Shown: positions 7,542-14,247 of the stretch, piece by piece | Numbering within the stretch: the first letter of the stretch is position 1 | Layout of the letters: every line of letters starts with the position of its first letter | From: an uncultured Elusimicrobiales bacterium | GTDB taxonomy: Bacteria > Elusimicrobiota > Elusimicrobia > Elusimicrobiales > Elusimicrobiaceae | DNA: 16,780 bases | Assembly (NCBI GenBank): GCA_905235355.1 | Contig: CAJOLM010000041.1 | Location: 1 to 16,780, forward strand | Direction: 5' to 3' | Translations under genes and position numbers: made by a program | Notes under the pieces: model-generated | Database searches by the model: none | Told to the model about the DNA's origin: nothing | What the model saw: the letters and a program-made list of their open reading frames with translations, nothing else

Positions 7542-7564
7542 AAAAAACCCCGCACGAAGCGGGG
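7542..7564 (-). terminator. Rho-independent terminator after the sirtuin gene
   Basis: On the minus strand CCCCGC, TTCGT loop, GCGGGG is followed by six T. It lies 30 bp beyond the sirtuin stop and separates that gene from the pilin promoter. Confidence 0.85.
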
Positions 7565-7593
7565 GGGATAAAACACAAATAATTGATACACGC

Positions 7594-8310
7594 TTACAGA
7601 TTTTTTTCTAGCGCAGCAAAAAACTCCGTCGCTTTTTGCGGCACATATTCATCTGTAATATCCGTATACGCAGAGGGGCGCGGATTAATCTCCACAATTT
7701 TGGCGCCGTTTTGCTTGGCAATCATAGGAAGGCTGCACGCCGGCATCACTTGCCCGGCTGTCCCCACAATCAACACCAGGTCCGCCGCCCAAATCATTTC
7801 TTGTGATTTTTCATACACGCCGGGAGGGATGCCTTCCCCGTAAAACACAAAGTCCGGCTTGAGCACCCCGCCGCAAAAACACGTCGGCGGTACTTGCTCT
7901 AAATCTACTTCAGCCGTGTCGTATTTGCGCCCGCATTTAATACAATGCATACGCTGTATCGTGCCGTGAAATTCCTGCACGTTTTGGCTGCCAGCCTTTT
8001 GATGCAGGCCGTCTATATTTTGCGTAATTACACCCTGAAATCCACCGCGCCGCTCCAGTATAGCAATCACTTCATGCGCTTTATTAGGCTTGGCCTCATC
8101 CATGCACGTAAAGAAAATCTTTTTCATTTCTTCCCAGCTGCGTTTGGGGTCTGCATAGAAAAAATCCAGCTCAATAAATTTCGGGTCGTACTGGTTCCAC
8201 AGACCGCCCGCTCCGGTAAACGGGGGGATACCGCTTTCCACGGAGACTCCGGCCCCGGTAAACACCACGCCGCTTTGGGCGTTTTTAATTAGTTTAATTG
8301 CGTTCTCCAT
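7594..8310 (-). CDS. Sir2-family NAD-dependent protein deacylase
   Basis: This cytoplasmic sirtuin removes acyl groups from lysines using NAD. Visible motifs are GAGVSVESGIPPF at 19-31 (NAD loop), TQNIDGLHQKAG at 96-107, the catalytic His115 in EFHGT, Zn ligands C123-x2-C126 and C144-x-C146, and the C-terminal GTAGQVMPA and VEINP strands. At 238 residues it is the usual size. Two deviations stand out: the NAD-loop Arg normally found in PDFRG or PPFRG is Thr32 (PPFTGAGG), and the second Zn pair is CxC rather than CxxC. The Tyr-x-x-Arg pair of desuccinylase-type sirtuins is not evident (EEMKKIF in its place), so ordinary deacetylation is likelier. There is no Shine-Dalgarno; a TATTAT ends 7 nt before the ATG. 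It is divergent from the radical SAM gene. Confidence 0.93.
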   Translation of the reverse strand: MENAIKLIKNAQSGVVFTGAGVSVESGIPPFTGAGGLWNQYDPKFIELDFFYADPKRSWEEMKKIFFTCMDEAKPNKAHEVIAILERRGGFQGVITQNIDGLHQKAGSQNVQEFHGTIQRMHCIKCGRKYDTAEVDLEQVPPTCFCGGVLKPDFVFYGEGIPPGVYEKSQEMIWAADLVLIVGTAGQVMPACSLPMIAKQNGAKIVEINPRPSAYTDITDEYVPQKATEFFAALEKNL

Positions 8311-8316
8311 ATCAGT

Positions 8317-8323
8317 TATAATA
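8317..8323. promoter_or_regulatory. Overlapping -10 boxes in a 30-bp divergent spacer
   Basis: The gap 8311-8340 is too short for two ordinary leaders. On the minus strand TATTAT (8318-8323) is followed by AACTGAT and the sirtuin ATG. On the plus strand TATAAT (8317-8322) lies 18 nt before the radical SAM ATG, and a TATTAG (8329-8334) lies 6 nt before it. Neither gene has a Shine-Dalgarno. The two promoters should interfere with each other. Confidence 0.5.
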
Positions 8324-8340
8324 TAAAATATTAGCGTGCT

Positions 8341-9168
8341 ATGAACCTAGACCAGCTGAAAATTAGAGAAATTGTTACCCGCAGTTATATTCACCCGTCC
8401 AAACTGCCCGGCTATGATTATGTGATTAATCCGTATGTCGGCTGCCCGCACCGCTGCATATATTGCTATGCAGAATTTATGAAACGCTTTAGCGGCCATG
8501 ACGATCCATGGGGCACATTTACCGACGTAAAAATCCGCAGCACAGCGGTGCGGCCTATCCCGCTGCAAGGGGCCAGCATTTTTTTAAGCTCGGTCACCGA
8601 TTGTTATAATCCGCTGGAAGAAAAATACCGCCTGACCCGCAAACTTTTAGAGCAGCTGCGCTACAGCGGAGCGCGCCTGACCATTTTGACTAAATCAGCT
8701 CTTGTAACACGCGACATAGATATACTAAAAACCATACCCGATATTACCGTCGGGCTTTCCATGAACACGGAGCTGGACTCCTTCCGCCGCGAAATTGAAC
8801 CCGAGGCCGCCAGCGTGCTGGAGCGTTTAGACACGCTGAAAACTTTGCACGAAAACGGAATTAAAACCTGGCTGCACATGGCGCCCATTTTTCCGGTGCT
8901 GACGGATTGGAAGGCGCTGCTGGAAGCGGCGCGGCCTTACGTGGACAGTTTTTCCTTTGAAAATTTGAAATTGCGCGGGGCGGGCTTGCCGCGCGTGATG
9001 CTTTATATTACCCAAAAACACCGCGACCTAAAACCCTTGTACCAGCAAATTTACGAGGAAAAAGATATGACGTACTGGCGCAATTTACGCAAGGAAATTT
9101 TGGCTTTTTGCAATCAGTACAAGCTGTCCGCCGCGGTTTATTTTTCCGATCAAACCGCCGAGGAGTAA
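8341..9168 (+). CDS. SPL-family radical SAM protein
   Basis: This is an iron-sulfur enzyme that cleaves S-adenosylmethionine to a radical. The cluster motif CPHRCIYC gives Cys35, Cys39 and Cys42 (CxxxCxxC), in the setting YVINPYVGCPHRC...YAEFMKRF characteristic of the spore-photoproduct-lyase-like family (COG1533). Downstream come SSVTDCYNPLE, LTILTKSALVTRDIDIL and VGLSMNT, matching later strands of the TIM barrel. At 275 residues it is typical for the short non-sporulation members, whose substrate is unknown; a role in DNA photoproduct repair should not be assumed. No ribosome site precedes the ATG, and this is the first in-frame ATG that keeps the N-terminal IVTRSYIHPSKLPGYDY block. It ends 37 bp from the convergent decarboxylase, and no terminator was seen there. 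Confidence 0.9.
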   Translation: MNLDQLKIREIVTRSYIHPSKLPGYDYVINPYVGCPHRCIYCYAEFMKRFSGHDDPWGTFTDVKIRSTAVRPIPLQGASIFLSSVTDCYNPLEEKYRLTRKLLEQLRYSGARLTILTKSALVTRDIDILKTIPDITVGLSMNTELDSFRREIEPEAASVLERLDTLKTLHENGIKTWLHMAPIFPVLTDWKALLEAARPYVDSFSFENLKLRGAGLPRVMLYITQKHRDLKPLYQQIYEEKDMTYWRNLRKEILAFCNQYKLSAAVYFSDQTAEE

Positions 9169-9205
9169 ACAAATCCGCGCCGATTATTGCATCTGATGCT
9201 ACGCT

Positions 9206-11074
9206 TTACACCGCGCCGCCCTTTTTGGTCTTATTAAGTACGCAAACAAAATAGCGCAAGCGGCCGTTTTCCCATACTTTTTTAATGCCGTGAAATTCTG
9301 TGCCGAAGCCCGGGAAGCGGTTTTCCAGCTCCTCATTGACGCGCAGAAATTCCAAAATCGGGCTGTCTAATGCACCAAAACGCTCGCCTGGCATCATCAC
9401 CGGCACACCGGGGGGATAAGGCAAAATCATCAACACGCTCACGCGCCCCGGTGCCTGCGAAAGCGGCACATATTCCGTGCGCCCAGAGGCTAACCCGTAA
9501 TAGGCTTTGTGCGGGGCCACGGCTTGCGGCGGCAGCTGCGTGTACATTTCCATGGTGCGGCGCATAATGTCGCGCTCGCGCAAAAAGTCATGCATTTGCT
9601 GGCACAAATCAGCCAGGCCCAAGCCGTCGTAGCGGTGCGGATATTGCGCGGCAATGTCTGCAAACCATTTGGACACGGGGGAATTGTCCGCATACTCCCA
9701 TTTAAAATCATGTAGCACGCGCAAGAGTTGCGCGGTACGGGTCGTGCTGACCCCCGGCGCAAACAAGAAAAGTAAATTGTAAAACCCGTTTTTCTCAGCC
9801 ACCACGCCGCGCGCCGCCAAATACTTTTTGACCACACAGGCCGGGATGCCAAACTCGTCCATAGACGCGTCTGCATGCACGCCGGGGGTCAGCAGCGTGA
9901 CCTTTAAAGGATCTAAAATGTAATCATCTTCGGCGGAAATATCCATGCCGGTCCAGCTGTCACCGGGTTTAAGCGCCCAATCTGCCGGGTCTTTTTCCAG
10001 GCGTTTTTTGGCAGGCTGCCAGACGGAAAACCACCAATCGCCGTGTTTATCAAAACGCGCCCCGGCACGCCGCACCGCCCCGCGGAAACGCAGCGCAATA
10101 TCCAGCGCCTTATTAATCAGGTCATAGCCGCTGTCTTTCATAATCTGCGTGTTCACGTCTAGCGAAGCAAACAGCGGATAGAAAGGCGACGTGCTGGCGT
10201 GCATTAAATTGGCTTCCACCAACCCGCGCGGGTCTAATTCCTGCGGGCCGCTGCCCTGTCTAAAATGCAGCATGGAACATTGGGAAAATGCTAGCAAAAG
10301 TTTATGCGTAGATTGCGTGGCAAACAGCGCAGGCGATTGCGTGCGGCGCTTGGTGCGCGGCGTCATGGCATAGCGTCCCTCGTAAAACGGATGAAATGCC
10401 GCGTACGCATACCACGCCTCATCAAACAAAAGAAAATGCGTTAAATCCGCCATGCGCGCCTTGACCTTGCCCGCGTGATAAATTACGCCGTCGTAGGTGC
10501 AATTAGTAATAACCGCCAGCTGCACTTTGGCAGCCTTGGGGTTAGTGGTCAGCGGATTAGACGAAATTTTGGCGCGTATATTTTCTTTGGTAAATTGTGC
10601 AAAATCAATCGGGCCAATGAGCCCATACGAACACGGCTTGGGCGTCAGATACACCGGGATGGCCTCGTTCATGATGATAGCGTGCATGATAGATTTATGG
10701 CAATTGCGCCCGACGAGCACCAAATCACCCGGTTTAACTGTCGCAAAAAAGGCCACCTTGTTGGCGGTGGACGTGCCGTTTAAGACAAAGAAAGTGGTAT
10801 CGGCGCCAAACACTTCGGCGGCGCGTTTTTCCGCTTCGGCAGGCGCGCCCTCATGCTCTAAAAGAGAGCCAAGCTCCTCCACGCTGCTGGACATATCGGC
10901 CTGAAAAAGATTATGCCCAAAAAATTCATAAAAATCTTTTCCTGCCGGACAAGCTTTTAGCCCGTTTCCGCTGGCATGACCGGGCGTACTCCACAATGCG
11001 GGTTTGCCTTTAGCATAGCGTTTTAAGGCGCGGTAAAAAGGGGGGAGATGAGCGTCCTGTTTATCTTTTTCCAT
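9206..11074 (-). CDS. PLP-dependent Orn/Lys/Arg decarboxylase, wing domain absent
   Basis: This is a fold-I PLP enzyme that decarboxylates a basic amino acid, consuming a cytoplasmic proton. The PLP site is QSTHK with Lys258 as Schiff-base residue. Also present are STPGHASGNG at 29-38, VLNGTSTANK at 97-106, the HKSIMHA loop at 126-132 and FDEAWYAYAAFHPFY at 217-231 with the PLP-ring Asp218. At 622 residues it lacks the ~130-residue N-terminal CheY-like wing domain of enterobacterial inducible forms (AdiA, LdcI), which drives their decamer assembly; the C-terminal domain is kept. Substrate is not provable from sequence. The aaxABC-like cluster 1.1 kb away makes arginine the best guess; lysine is possible. 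There is no Shine-Dalgarno; TATAAT ends 7 nt before the ATG, so the message is probably leaderless. Confidence 0.9.
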   Translation of the reverse strand: MEKDKQDAHLPPFYRALKRYAKGKPALWSTPGHASGNGLKACPAGKDFYEFFGHNLFQADMSSSVEELGSLLEHEGAPAEAEKRAAEVFGADTTFFVLNGTSTANKVAFFATVKPGDLVLVGRNCHKSIMHAIIMNEAIPVYLTPKPCSYGLIGPIDFAQFTKENIRAKISSNPLTTNPKAAKVQLAVITNCTYDGVIYHAGKVKARMADLTHFLLFDEAWYAYAAFHPFYEGRYAMTPRTKRRTQSPALFATQSTHKLLLAFSQCSMLHFRQGSGPQELDPRGLVEANLMHASTSPFYPLFASLDVNTQIMKDSGYDLINKALDIALRFRGAVRRAGARFDKHGDWWFSVWQPAKKRLEKDPADWALKPGDSWTGMDISAEDDYILDPLKVTLLTPGVHADASMDEFGIPACVVKKYLAARGVVAEKNGFYNLLFLFAPGVSTTRTAQLLRVLHDFKWEYADNSPVSKWFADIAAQYPHRYDGLGLADLCQQMHDFLRERDIMRRTMEMYTQLPPQAVAPHKAYYGLASGRTEYVPLSQAPGRVSVLMILPYPPGVPVMMPGERFGALDSPILEFLRVNEELENRFPGFGTEFHGIKKVWENGRLRYFVCVLNKTKKGGAV

Positions 11075-11081
11075 AGCAGTT

Positions 11082-11087
11082 ATTATA
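11082..11087 (-). promoter_or_regulatory. -10 box for a leaderless decarboxylase transcript
   Basis: Minus-strand TATAAT, then AACTGCT, then the decarboxylase ATG. The sequence TATAATAACTGCTATGG is nearly the same as TATTATAACTGATATGG at the sirtuin start. No clear -35 was found. It is back-to-back with the RNA promoter at 11103-11130. Confidence 0.55.
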
Positions 11088-11102
11088 TAAAAAAATTTCT
11101 AT

Positions 11103-11130
11103 TTGCATTGAGAGAAAAATAAGTTATACT
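11103..11130 (+). promoter_or_regulatory. Promoter of the structured RNA / pilin transcript
   Basis: TTGCAT (11103-11108), a 16-bp spacer and TATACT (11125-11130) predict initiation at about 11137, just ahead of the first hairpin of the RNA. Confidence 0.65.
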
Positions 11131-11135
11131 ATCAG

Positions 11136-11385
11136 AGTAGTACCGCAGGCCGCAAGGTCTGCCACAATTTAATCTGTTTTTGGAACCGTGCGCAGAGCAC
11201 GGAGAGCTTTTGGAAACCCAAAGGCACTTTTCAGCTCCAAAAACAGCTCGTTATCAGGCAAGTATTTTTATGGGTAGCTCCCGGCGAAATACTTGCCGAG
11301 CGTTTGCCACTCGCAAGGGTGGCAAACCACGGCTGTTATGCTTTGGGTTAGCTGAAAAGGCTCAAACGTAGTGGCCGTTTTTTTG
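11136..11385 (+). ncRNA. Unidentified pseudoknotted structured RNA
   Basis: About 250 nt contain seven helices. A is 11145-11151/11156-11162 with a GCAA loop. B is CTGTTTTTGGA (11174-11184) with 11236-11246, 11 bp. Inside B are two hairpins, 11186-11191/11197-11202 and 11206-11213/11218-11225. C is CTTTTCAGCT (11227-11236) with AGCTGAAAAG (11350-11359), 10 bp. D is 11257-11267/11287-11297, 11 bp. E is 11302-11312/11317-11327, 11 bp with a GCAA loop and one G-U. Helix C has one strand inside B and one outside, giving a pseudoknot; B and C share one base and could stack end to end. I could not match it by eye to RNase P RNA, tmRNA, SRP RNA, 6S RNA or common riboswitches. It may be a stand-alone RNA or the leader of the pilin that begins 37 nt after it. 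Confidence 0.75.
11364..11384 (+). terminator. Weak terminator-like end of the structured RNA
   Basis: AAACG (11364-11368), a 7-nt loop and CGTTT lead into seven consecutive T (11378-11384). The 5-bp stem is weak, so partial read-through into the pilin gene is likely. No other promoter was found between here and the pilin. Confidence 0.45.
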
Positions 11386-11406
11386 TGCTTATTTTTCCAA
11401 AGGCAG

Positions 11407-11414
11407 AAAAGGAG
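11407..11414 (+). promoter_or_regulatory. Ribosome binding site fixing the pilin start
   Basis: AAAAGGAG with a 7-nt spacer places the start at 11422. It rejects the in-frame ATG at 11371, which lies within the end of the structured RNA. The pilin at 16141-16644 has the same AAAAGGAG-N7-ATG arrangement. Confidence 0.8.
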
Positions 11415-11421
11415 AAAGAAT

Positions 11422-12075
11422 ATGGAAAAGAGAAAGGAAAAAGGATTTGTCATTCCTGGGGCCGAAGGCAACCGGGAATCCACTATCAAACAAGGAAACA
11501 CAACCTTATTAACGGCTGGATTGCCGGTCCATGCCGGCAATGACAGCGTGAGAGGTTTTACCCTGATTGAACTACTGGTCGTCGTACTTATTATCGGCAT
11601 TTTGTCTGCCATTGCCCTGCCGCAATATCAAAAGGCAGTGTGGAAATCAAAAGCAACACAACTGCAAATACTCGTCAAGTCATTGGCAGATGCACAACAA
11701 GCATATTATCTGGCAAATAGCACTTGGCCTACTAAATTTTCAGATTTGGATATATCTTTTGACTCACTTCCATTGGCTCCGAGTTCTTCTACTACAGGCC
11801 CCTCCGTGTCTTCTACGGATGCCGTACGCGCCAATAATGATGTGGAACTAATAGTCAATTCAAAAACACTTTTCAAGCTTTCCACGGGTATGTTCAAAAA
11901 TCAACCATATAAGGGATGTGGATTTGTGTTTGCGCATTATGCAACCCAGCTGCCTGGTAATCAATTCTATTGTGTGGAATTTGGTAACACTACTGCAGGG
12001 AATTTTTGTGTTAAATTATTTGGCTATCAAGCCGACAGGTATTATGATGCCTATTATACACGATTTTATTACTAA
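11422..12075 (+). CDS. Type IV prepilin-like protein with a 45-residue leader
   Basis: This PilE/PulG-family prepilin has 217 residues. The class III signal is SVRG|FTLIELLVVVLIIG, with cleavage after Gly45 and the conserved Glu at 50, followed by SAIALPQYQKAVWKSK. The pilin body has a Ser/Thr-rich stretch near 115-125 and the C-terminal cysteine pair FYCVEFG...NFCVKLFG, the same arrangement as in the other two pilins here. Most of the leader (GFVIPGAEGNRES...AGLPVHAGNDS) is encoded by an inverted pair of palindromes, so it is much longer than a normal leader; cleavage would remove it entirely. Expression probably depends on the promoter and structured RNA directly upstream. A bidirectional terminator follows 14 bp after the stop. 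Whether it is a major or minor pilin, or a pseudopilin, cannot be told. Confidence 0.9.
   Translation: MEKRKEKGFVIPGAEGNRESTIKQGNTTLLTAGLPVHAGNDSVRGFTLIELLVVVLIIGILSAIALPQYQKAVWKSKATQLQILVKSLADAQQAYYLANSTWPTKFSDLDISFDSLPLAPSSSTTGPSVSSTDAVRANNDVELIVNSKTLFKLSTGMFKNQPYKGCGFVFAHYATQLPGNQFYCVEFGNTTAGNFCVKLFGYQADRYYDAYYTRFYY
11449..11544. repeat. Compound palindromic element inside a second prepilin leader
   Basis: There are two inverted units. 11449-11483 has GTCATTCCTGG paired with CCGGGAATCC across 12 nt, with a nested GCC/GGC. 11518-11544 has GGATTGCCGG paired with CCGGCAATGAC across 6 nt. The outer ends are again GTCATT and AATGAC. Arm lengths and loops differ from the 31-bp units at 7194-7450, but the inverted-pair plan and the position in the pilin leader are the same. 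Confidence 0.8.
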
Positions 12076-12086
12076 TAGGTAATGCC

Positions 12087-12116
12087 AAAACAGCCCGGTC
12101 GTGTGACCGGGCTGTC
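12087..12116. terminator. Bidirectional terminator between pilin and antiporter genes
   Basis: An 11-bp perfect stem, ACAGCCCGGTC (12090-12100) with GACCGGGCTGT (12105-12115), has a GTGT loop. The minus-strand side has four T (A at 12087-12090). The plus side lacks a full T-run (CTTACTACTT), so it is weaker for the pilin. Confidence 0.7.
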
Positions 12117-12143
12117 TTACTACTTCTCCCCCGAGTATTAGGC

Positions 12144-13595
12144 TTATATCTTTACCAGCCCGCGGGCAAATACATAAATGGCCACCAGTGCAAAAATCAC
12201 CAGTAGCAGCATAAATGCAAATTCGCCCATGCTGTAAAAAATGCTTTTCCCGTCGTTCTGCTGCTTGCGCGCCCAAATAAACACCGGCACACCCGCCGCC
12301 AGGAAAATCACCGCCAGGAACAAATATTTCACTCCGGCAGCATACACCAGCCACAAGCCGTACAAAGTACCCATAGTGGCGGTAAACAAAGCCGCCGCAC
12401 GGCCTTTTTGGGCACGCTGGGCATATTCGCCGTCTTCCACCAGTTTCCACAAATACGCCGTGCTGAAAATATAAGCAGGCAGTACCATGACCCCGGTAAT
12501 AGACAGCATGGTATTCCAAGCATTGTTAGAGAAATACACCAGCAAAATAGCCAGCTGCATCAAAATGCTCGTCACCCACAAAGAAACCGACGGCGCGCCG
12601 TTCTTGTTTTCTTTGGCAAATTGCTTGGGGAACGTGCCGTTTTGCGCCGCTGCCTGCGGGATTTCGGCGGTAATCATCGTCCACGCAAGCCAAGAGGAAA
12701 GCACCGCAATCAGCAGCCCGATATTCATCACCCAGGCACCCCACGGCCCGACTACTTTTTCAAGCACTCCGGCGGTGGACGGATTGGCTATCGCGGCAAT
12801 TTCCGCTTGCGTCAAAAACCCAAACGGCAAAACAGACAGCCCAATATAAATAATCAAGCAGCCTAAAAAGCCCAAGAAGGTGGCTTTGCTTACGTCGGAT
12901 TGGCTGCGCGCGCGGTTAGACATAACCACCGCACCTTCAATACCGATAAACGCCCACAACGTCACCAGCATGGTGCTTTTGAGCTGCGCCCCCAGGCCGC
13001 CTAAAGTCTTGCCGCTTTCGGCCAGTTTGCCCCAGAAGTTAAAGTCAAATTTATCCAAGTGGAAAGTAAATAATAAAATCAGGATAAATAAGAGCAGCGG
13101 CACCAGTTTACCAATCGTGCCGATCAGGTTCATCACTGCGGCCTGGCGCACCCCGCGCAAGACCACAAAGTTAAAGACCCAAATTAAAATGGACCCGCCG
13201 ACAATGGACCATAAATTATTCCCGCCCTGGAAGTAAGGGGGGAAAAAATAATTCAGCGCGTCCATGGTAATAACGGCATAGCCCACATTGCCGAAGATTT
13301 GGCACAGCCAATATCCCCAGCCAATGGTAAAGCCCGCATACGGGCCAAAGCCGTCGCGCGCGTACATATAAATACCGGCGGTCAAATCCGGCTTGACGCG
13401 CGATAAAATGCTAAAGGTATTAGCAATAAAATAAATGCCGATACCCGTAATCAACCACGCCAGGAGTACTGCCCCTGCGCTGGCTGACGCCGCCATATTT
13501 TGGGGGAGGGAGAAAACCCCGCCCCCAACCATAGAACTAATCACAATGGCGGCTAGGCCGATTACGCCTAGTTTTTTAACTTGATTTTCTGCCAT
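12144..13595 (-). CDS. aaxC: APC-family arginine/agmatine antiporter (AaxC-like)
   Basis: This polytopic inner-membrane transporter of the amino acid-polyamine-organocation superfamily is about 483 residues, with about 12 predicted membrane segments. The substrate-site loop of TM1, SSMVGGGVFSLPQN at 20-33, matches the GS/GG-G pattern of amino-acid antiporters such as AdiC. Directly after a pyruvoyl arginine decarboxylase and an OprB-like porin it is best read as the exchanger that brings in arginine and exports agmatine, as AaxC does in Chlamydia. The frame is open 6 codons upstream to a GTG that abuts the decarboxylase stop but has no ribosome site. I chose the ATG at 13595, preceded by GGGGGAG at short spacing. 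It is the last gene of the operon, followed by a terminator. Other basic amino-acid exchange is possible but less likely from context. Confidence 0.88.
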   Translation of the reverse strand: MAENQVKKLGVIGLAAIVISSMVGGGVFSLPQNMAASASAGAVLLAWLITGIGIYFIANTFSILSRVKPDLTAGIYMYARDGFGPYAGFTIGWGYWLCQIFGNVGYAVITMDALNYFFPPYFQGGNNLWSIVGGSILIWVFNFVVLRGVRQAAVMNLIGTIGKLVPLLLFILILLFTFHLDKFDFNFWGKLAESGKTLGGLGAQLKSTMLVTLWAFIGIEGAVVMSNRARSQSDVSKATFLGFLGCLIIYIGLSVLPFGFLTQAEIAAIANPSTAGVLEKVVGPWGAWVMNIGLLIAVLSSWLAWTMITAEIPQAAAQNGTFPKQFAKENKNGAPSVSLWVTSILMQLAILLVYFSNNAWNTMLSITGVMVLPAYIFSTAYLWKLVEDGEYAQRAQKGRAAALFTATMGTLYGLWLVYAAGVKYLFLAVIFLAAGVPVFIWARKQQNDGKSIFYSMGEFAFMLLLVIFALVAIYVFARGLVKI

Positions 13596-13613
13596 AGCTC
13601 CCCCGGGTTTCAC

Positions 13614-14225
13614 CTAGTCTAAGGGTTTAACACCTTTGGCGGTGGCCAAGGGCGCAAACTTGAAGTTCAAAAATCCCATCGCGGTTAAGCAATAACCGAA
13701 GGGCTTGGTGATATTGACATAGTTATGCCAAATTTGAAATTCGCTGTGTTTGGCTACGCCGCGGATTTCCAGCTCATGATTGAGCGATTTATTAAGCCAC
13801 ATTTCGCAATGGCCTTTGGCAATTTCGTCGTCAATGAACGTGTCAAAATATTCCACATATTCTGCCGCCCAACCGCCGATAAAATTGCCTTTTTTGTCTT
13901 TACCCCAGCACACGCCCACGCCGGTAGCAATGGCTTTATGCTCCTCTTGGCGCGCACCGTTCCCGGCGATAATCGTTTCCAATACGGCGCCGTGTTTGAA
14001 TTGGTCCACAACGGCATCTACCGGTACGATATTGCCAAACAGTTCCTTCGGCAACACCGAGGTGTACGGCACAATGTTAAAGTTTTCAATTTTTGCTTGC
14101 AACAGCGCGCTGTCATAGCAAAAAGTTTCAAACGGCTGAGGCGGGATACCGTCTTCGGCAAGTCCGCCGCCGCCCGTAATAAAAGCTAAAGTAGGATATC
14201 TGGTTCCTAATTGTAATTCTTCCAT
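13614..14225 (-). CDS. aaxB: Pyruvoyl-dependent arginine decarboxylase (AaxB-like)
   Basis: This enzyme converts arginine to agmatine and CO2 using a pyruvoyl group made by self-cleavage of the proenzyme. The expected site is the Thr55-Ser56 bond in VPYT|SVLPKE; Ser56 would become the pyruvoyl end of the larger chain, leaving a 55-residue small chain. Surrounding blocks (PPQPFETFCYDSALLQAKIE, GAVLETIIAG, GGWAAEYVE, KHSEFQ) match AaxB of Chlamydia closely as I remember it. The length of 203 residues is also close to the ~195 known there. The ATG has AGGGGG 8-9 nt upstream. It sits 22 bp after the porin gene and directly before the antiporter. It is unrelated in fold to the PLP decarboxylase at 9206-11074. 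No truncation or frameshift is seen, so it should be active. Confidence 0.94.
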   Translation of the reverse strand: MEELQLGTRYPTLAFITGGGGLAEDGIPPQPFETFCYDSALLQAKIENFNIVPYTSVLPKELFGNIVPVDAVVDQFKHGAVLETIIAGNGARQEEHKAIATGVGVCWGKDKKGNFIGGWAAEYVEYFDTFIDDEIAKGHCEMWLNKSLNHELEIRGVAKHSEFQIWHNYVNITKPFGYCLTAMGFLNFKFAPLATAKGVKPLD

Positions 14226-14247
14226 GTTGTCTTACCCCCTATAATTT

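Noticed and set aside
11316..11332. T-box-like AGGGTGGCAAACCACGG in the structured RNA
   Set aside because: The T-box core is TGGNACCGCG; here two extra A residues break it, the bases are already paired in an 11-bp hairpin, and the downstream gene is a pilin, not an aminoacyl-tRNA synthetase or amino-acid gene.
11136..11385. RNase P RNA, tmRNA, 6S RNA or SRP RNA as identity of the structured RNA
   Set aside because: No GAGGAAAGTCC/ACAGAAA cores, no tRNA-like CCA end or tag frame, no single long interrupted hairpin, and no GGAAGCAGCC-type SRP loop was found. A covariance search is still needed for certainty.
11371..11421. Upstream in-frame ATG for the pilin at 11422
   Set aside because: It falls within the terminator-like end of the structured RNA with no ribosome site; AAAAGGAG marks the ATG at 11422.
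12016..12519. 167-residue minus-strand open frame overlapping the antiporter and pilin ends
   Set aside because: It is out of frame with the membrane transporter, Cys/Gly/Arg-rich as expected of a shadow, and crosses the terminator at 12087-12116.
13725..14189. 154-residue open frame on the plus strand
   Set aside because: It is antisense to the clearly coding arginine decarboxylase and has no family features or ribosome site.
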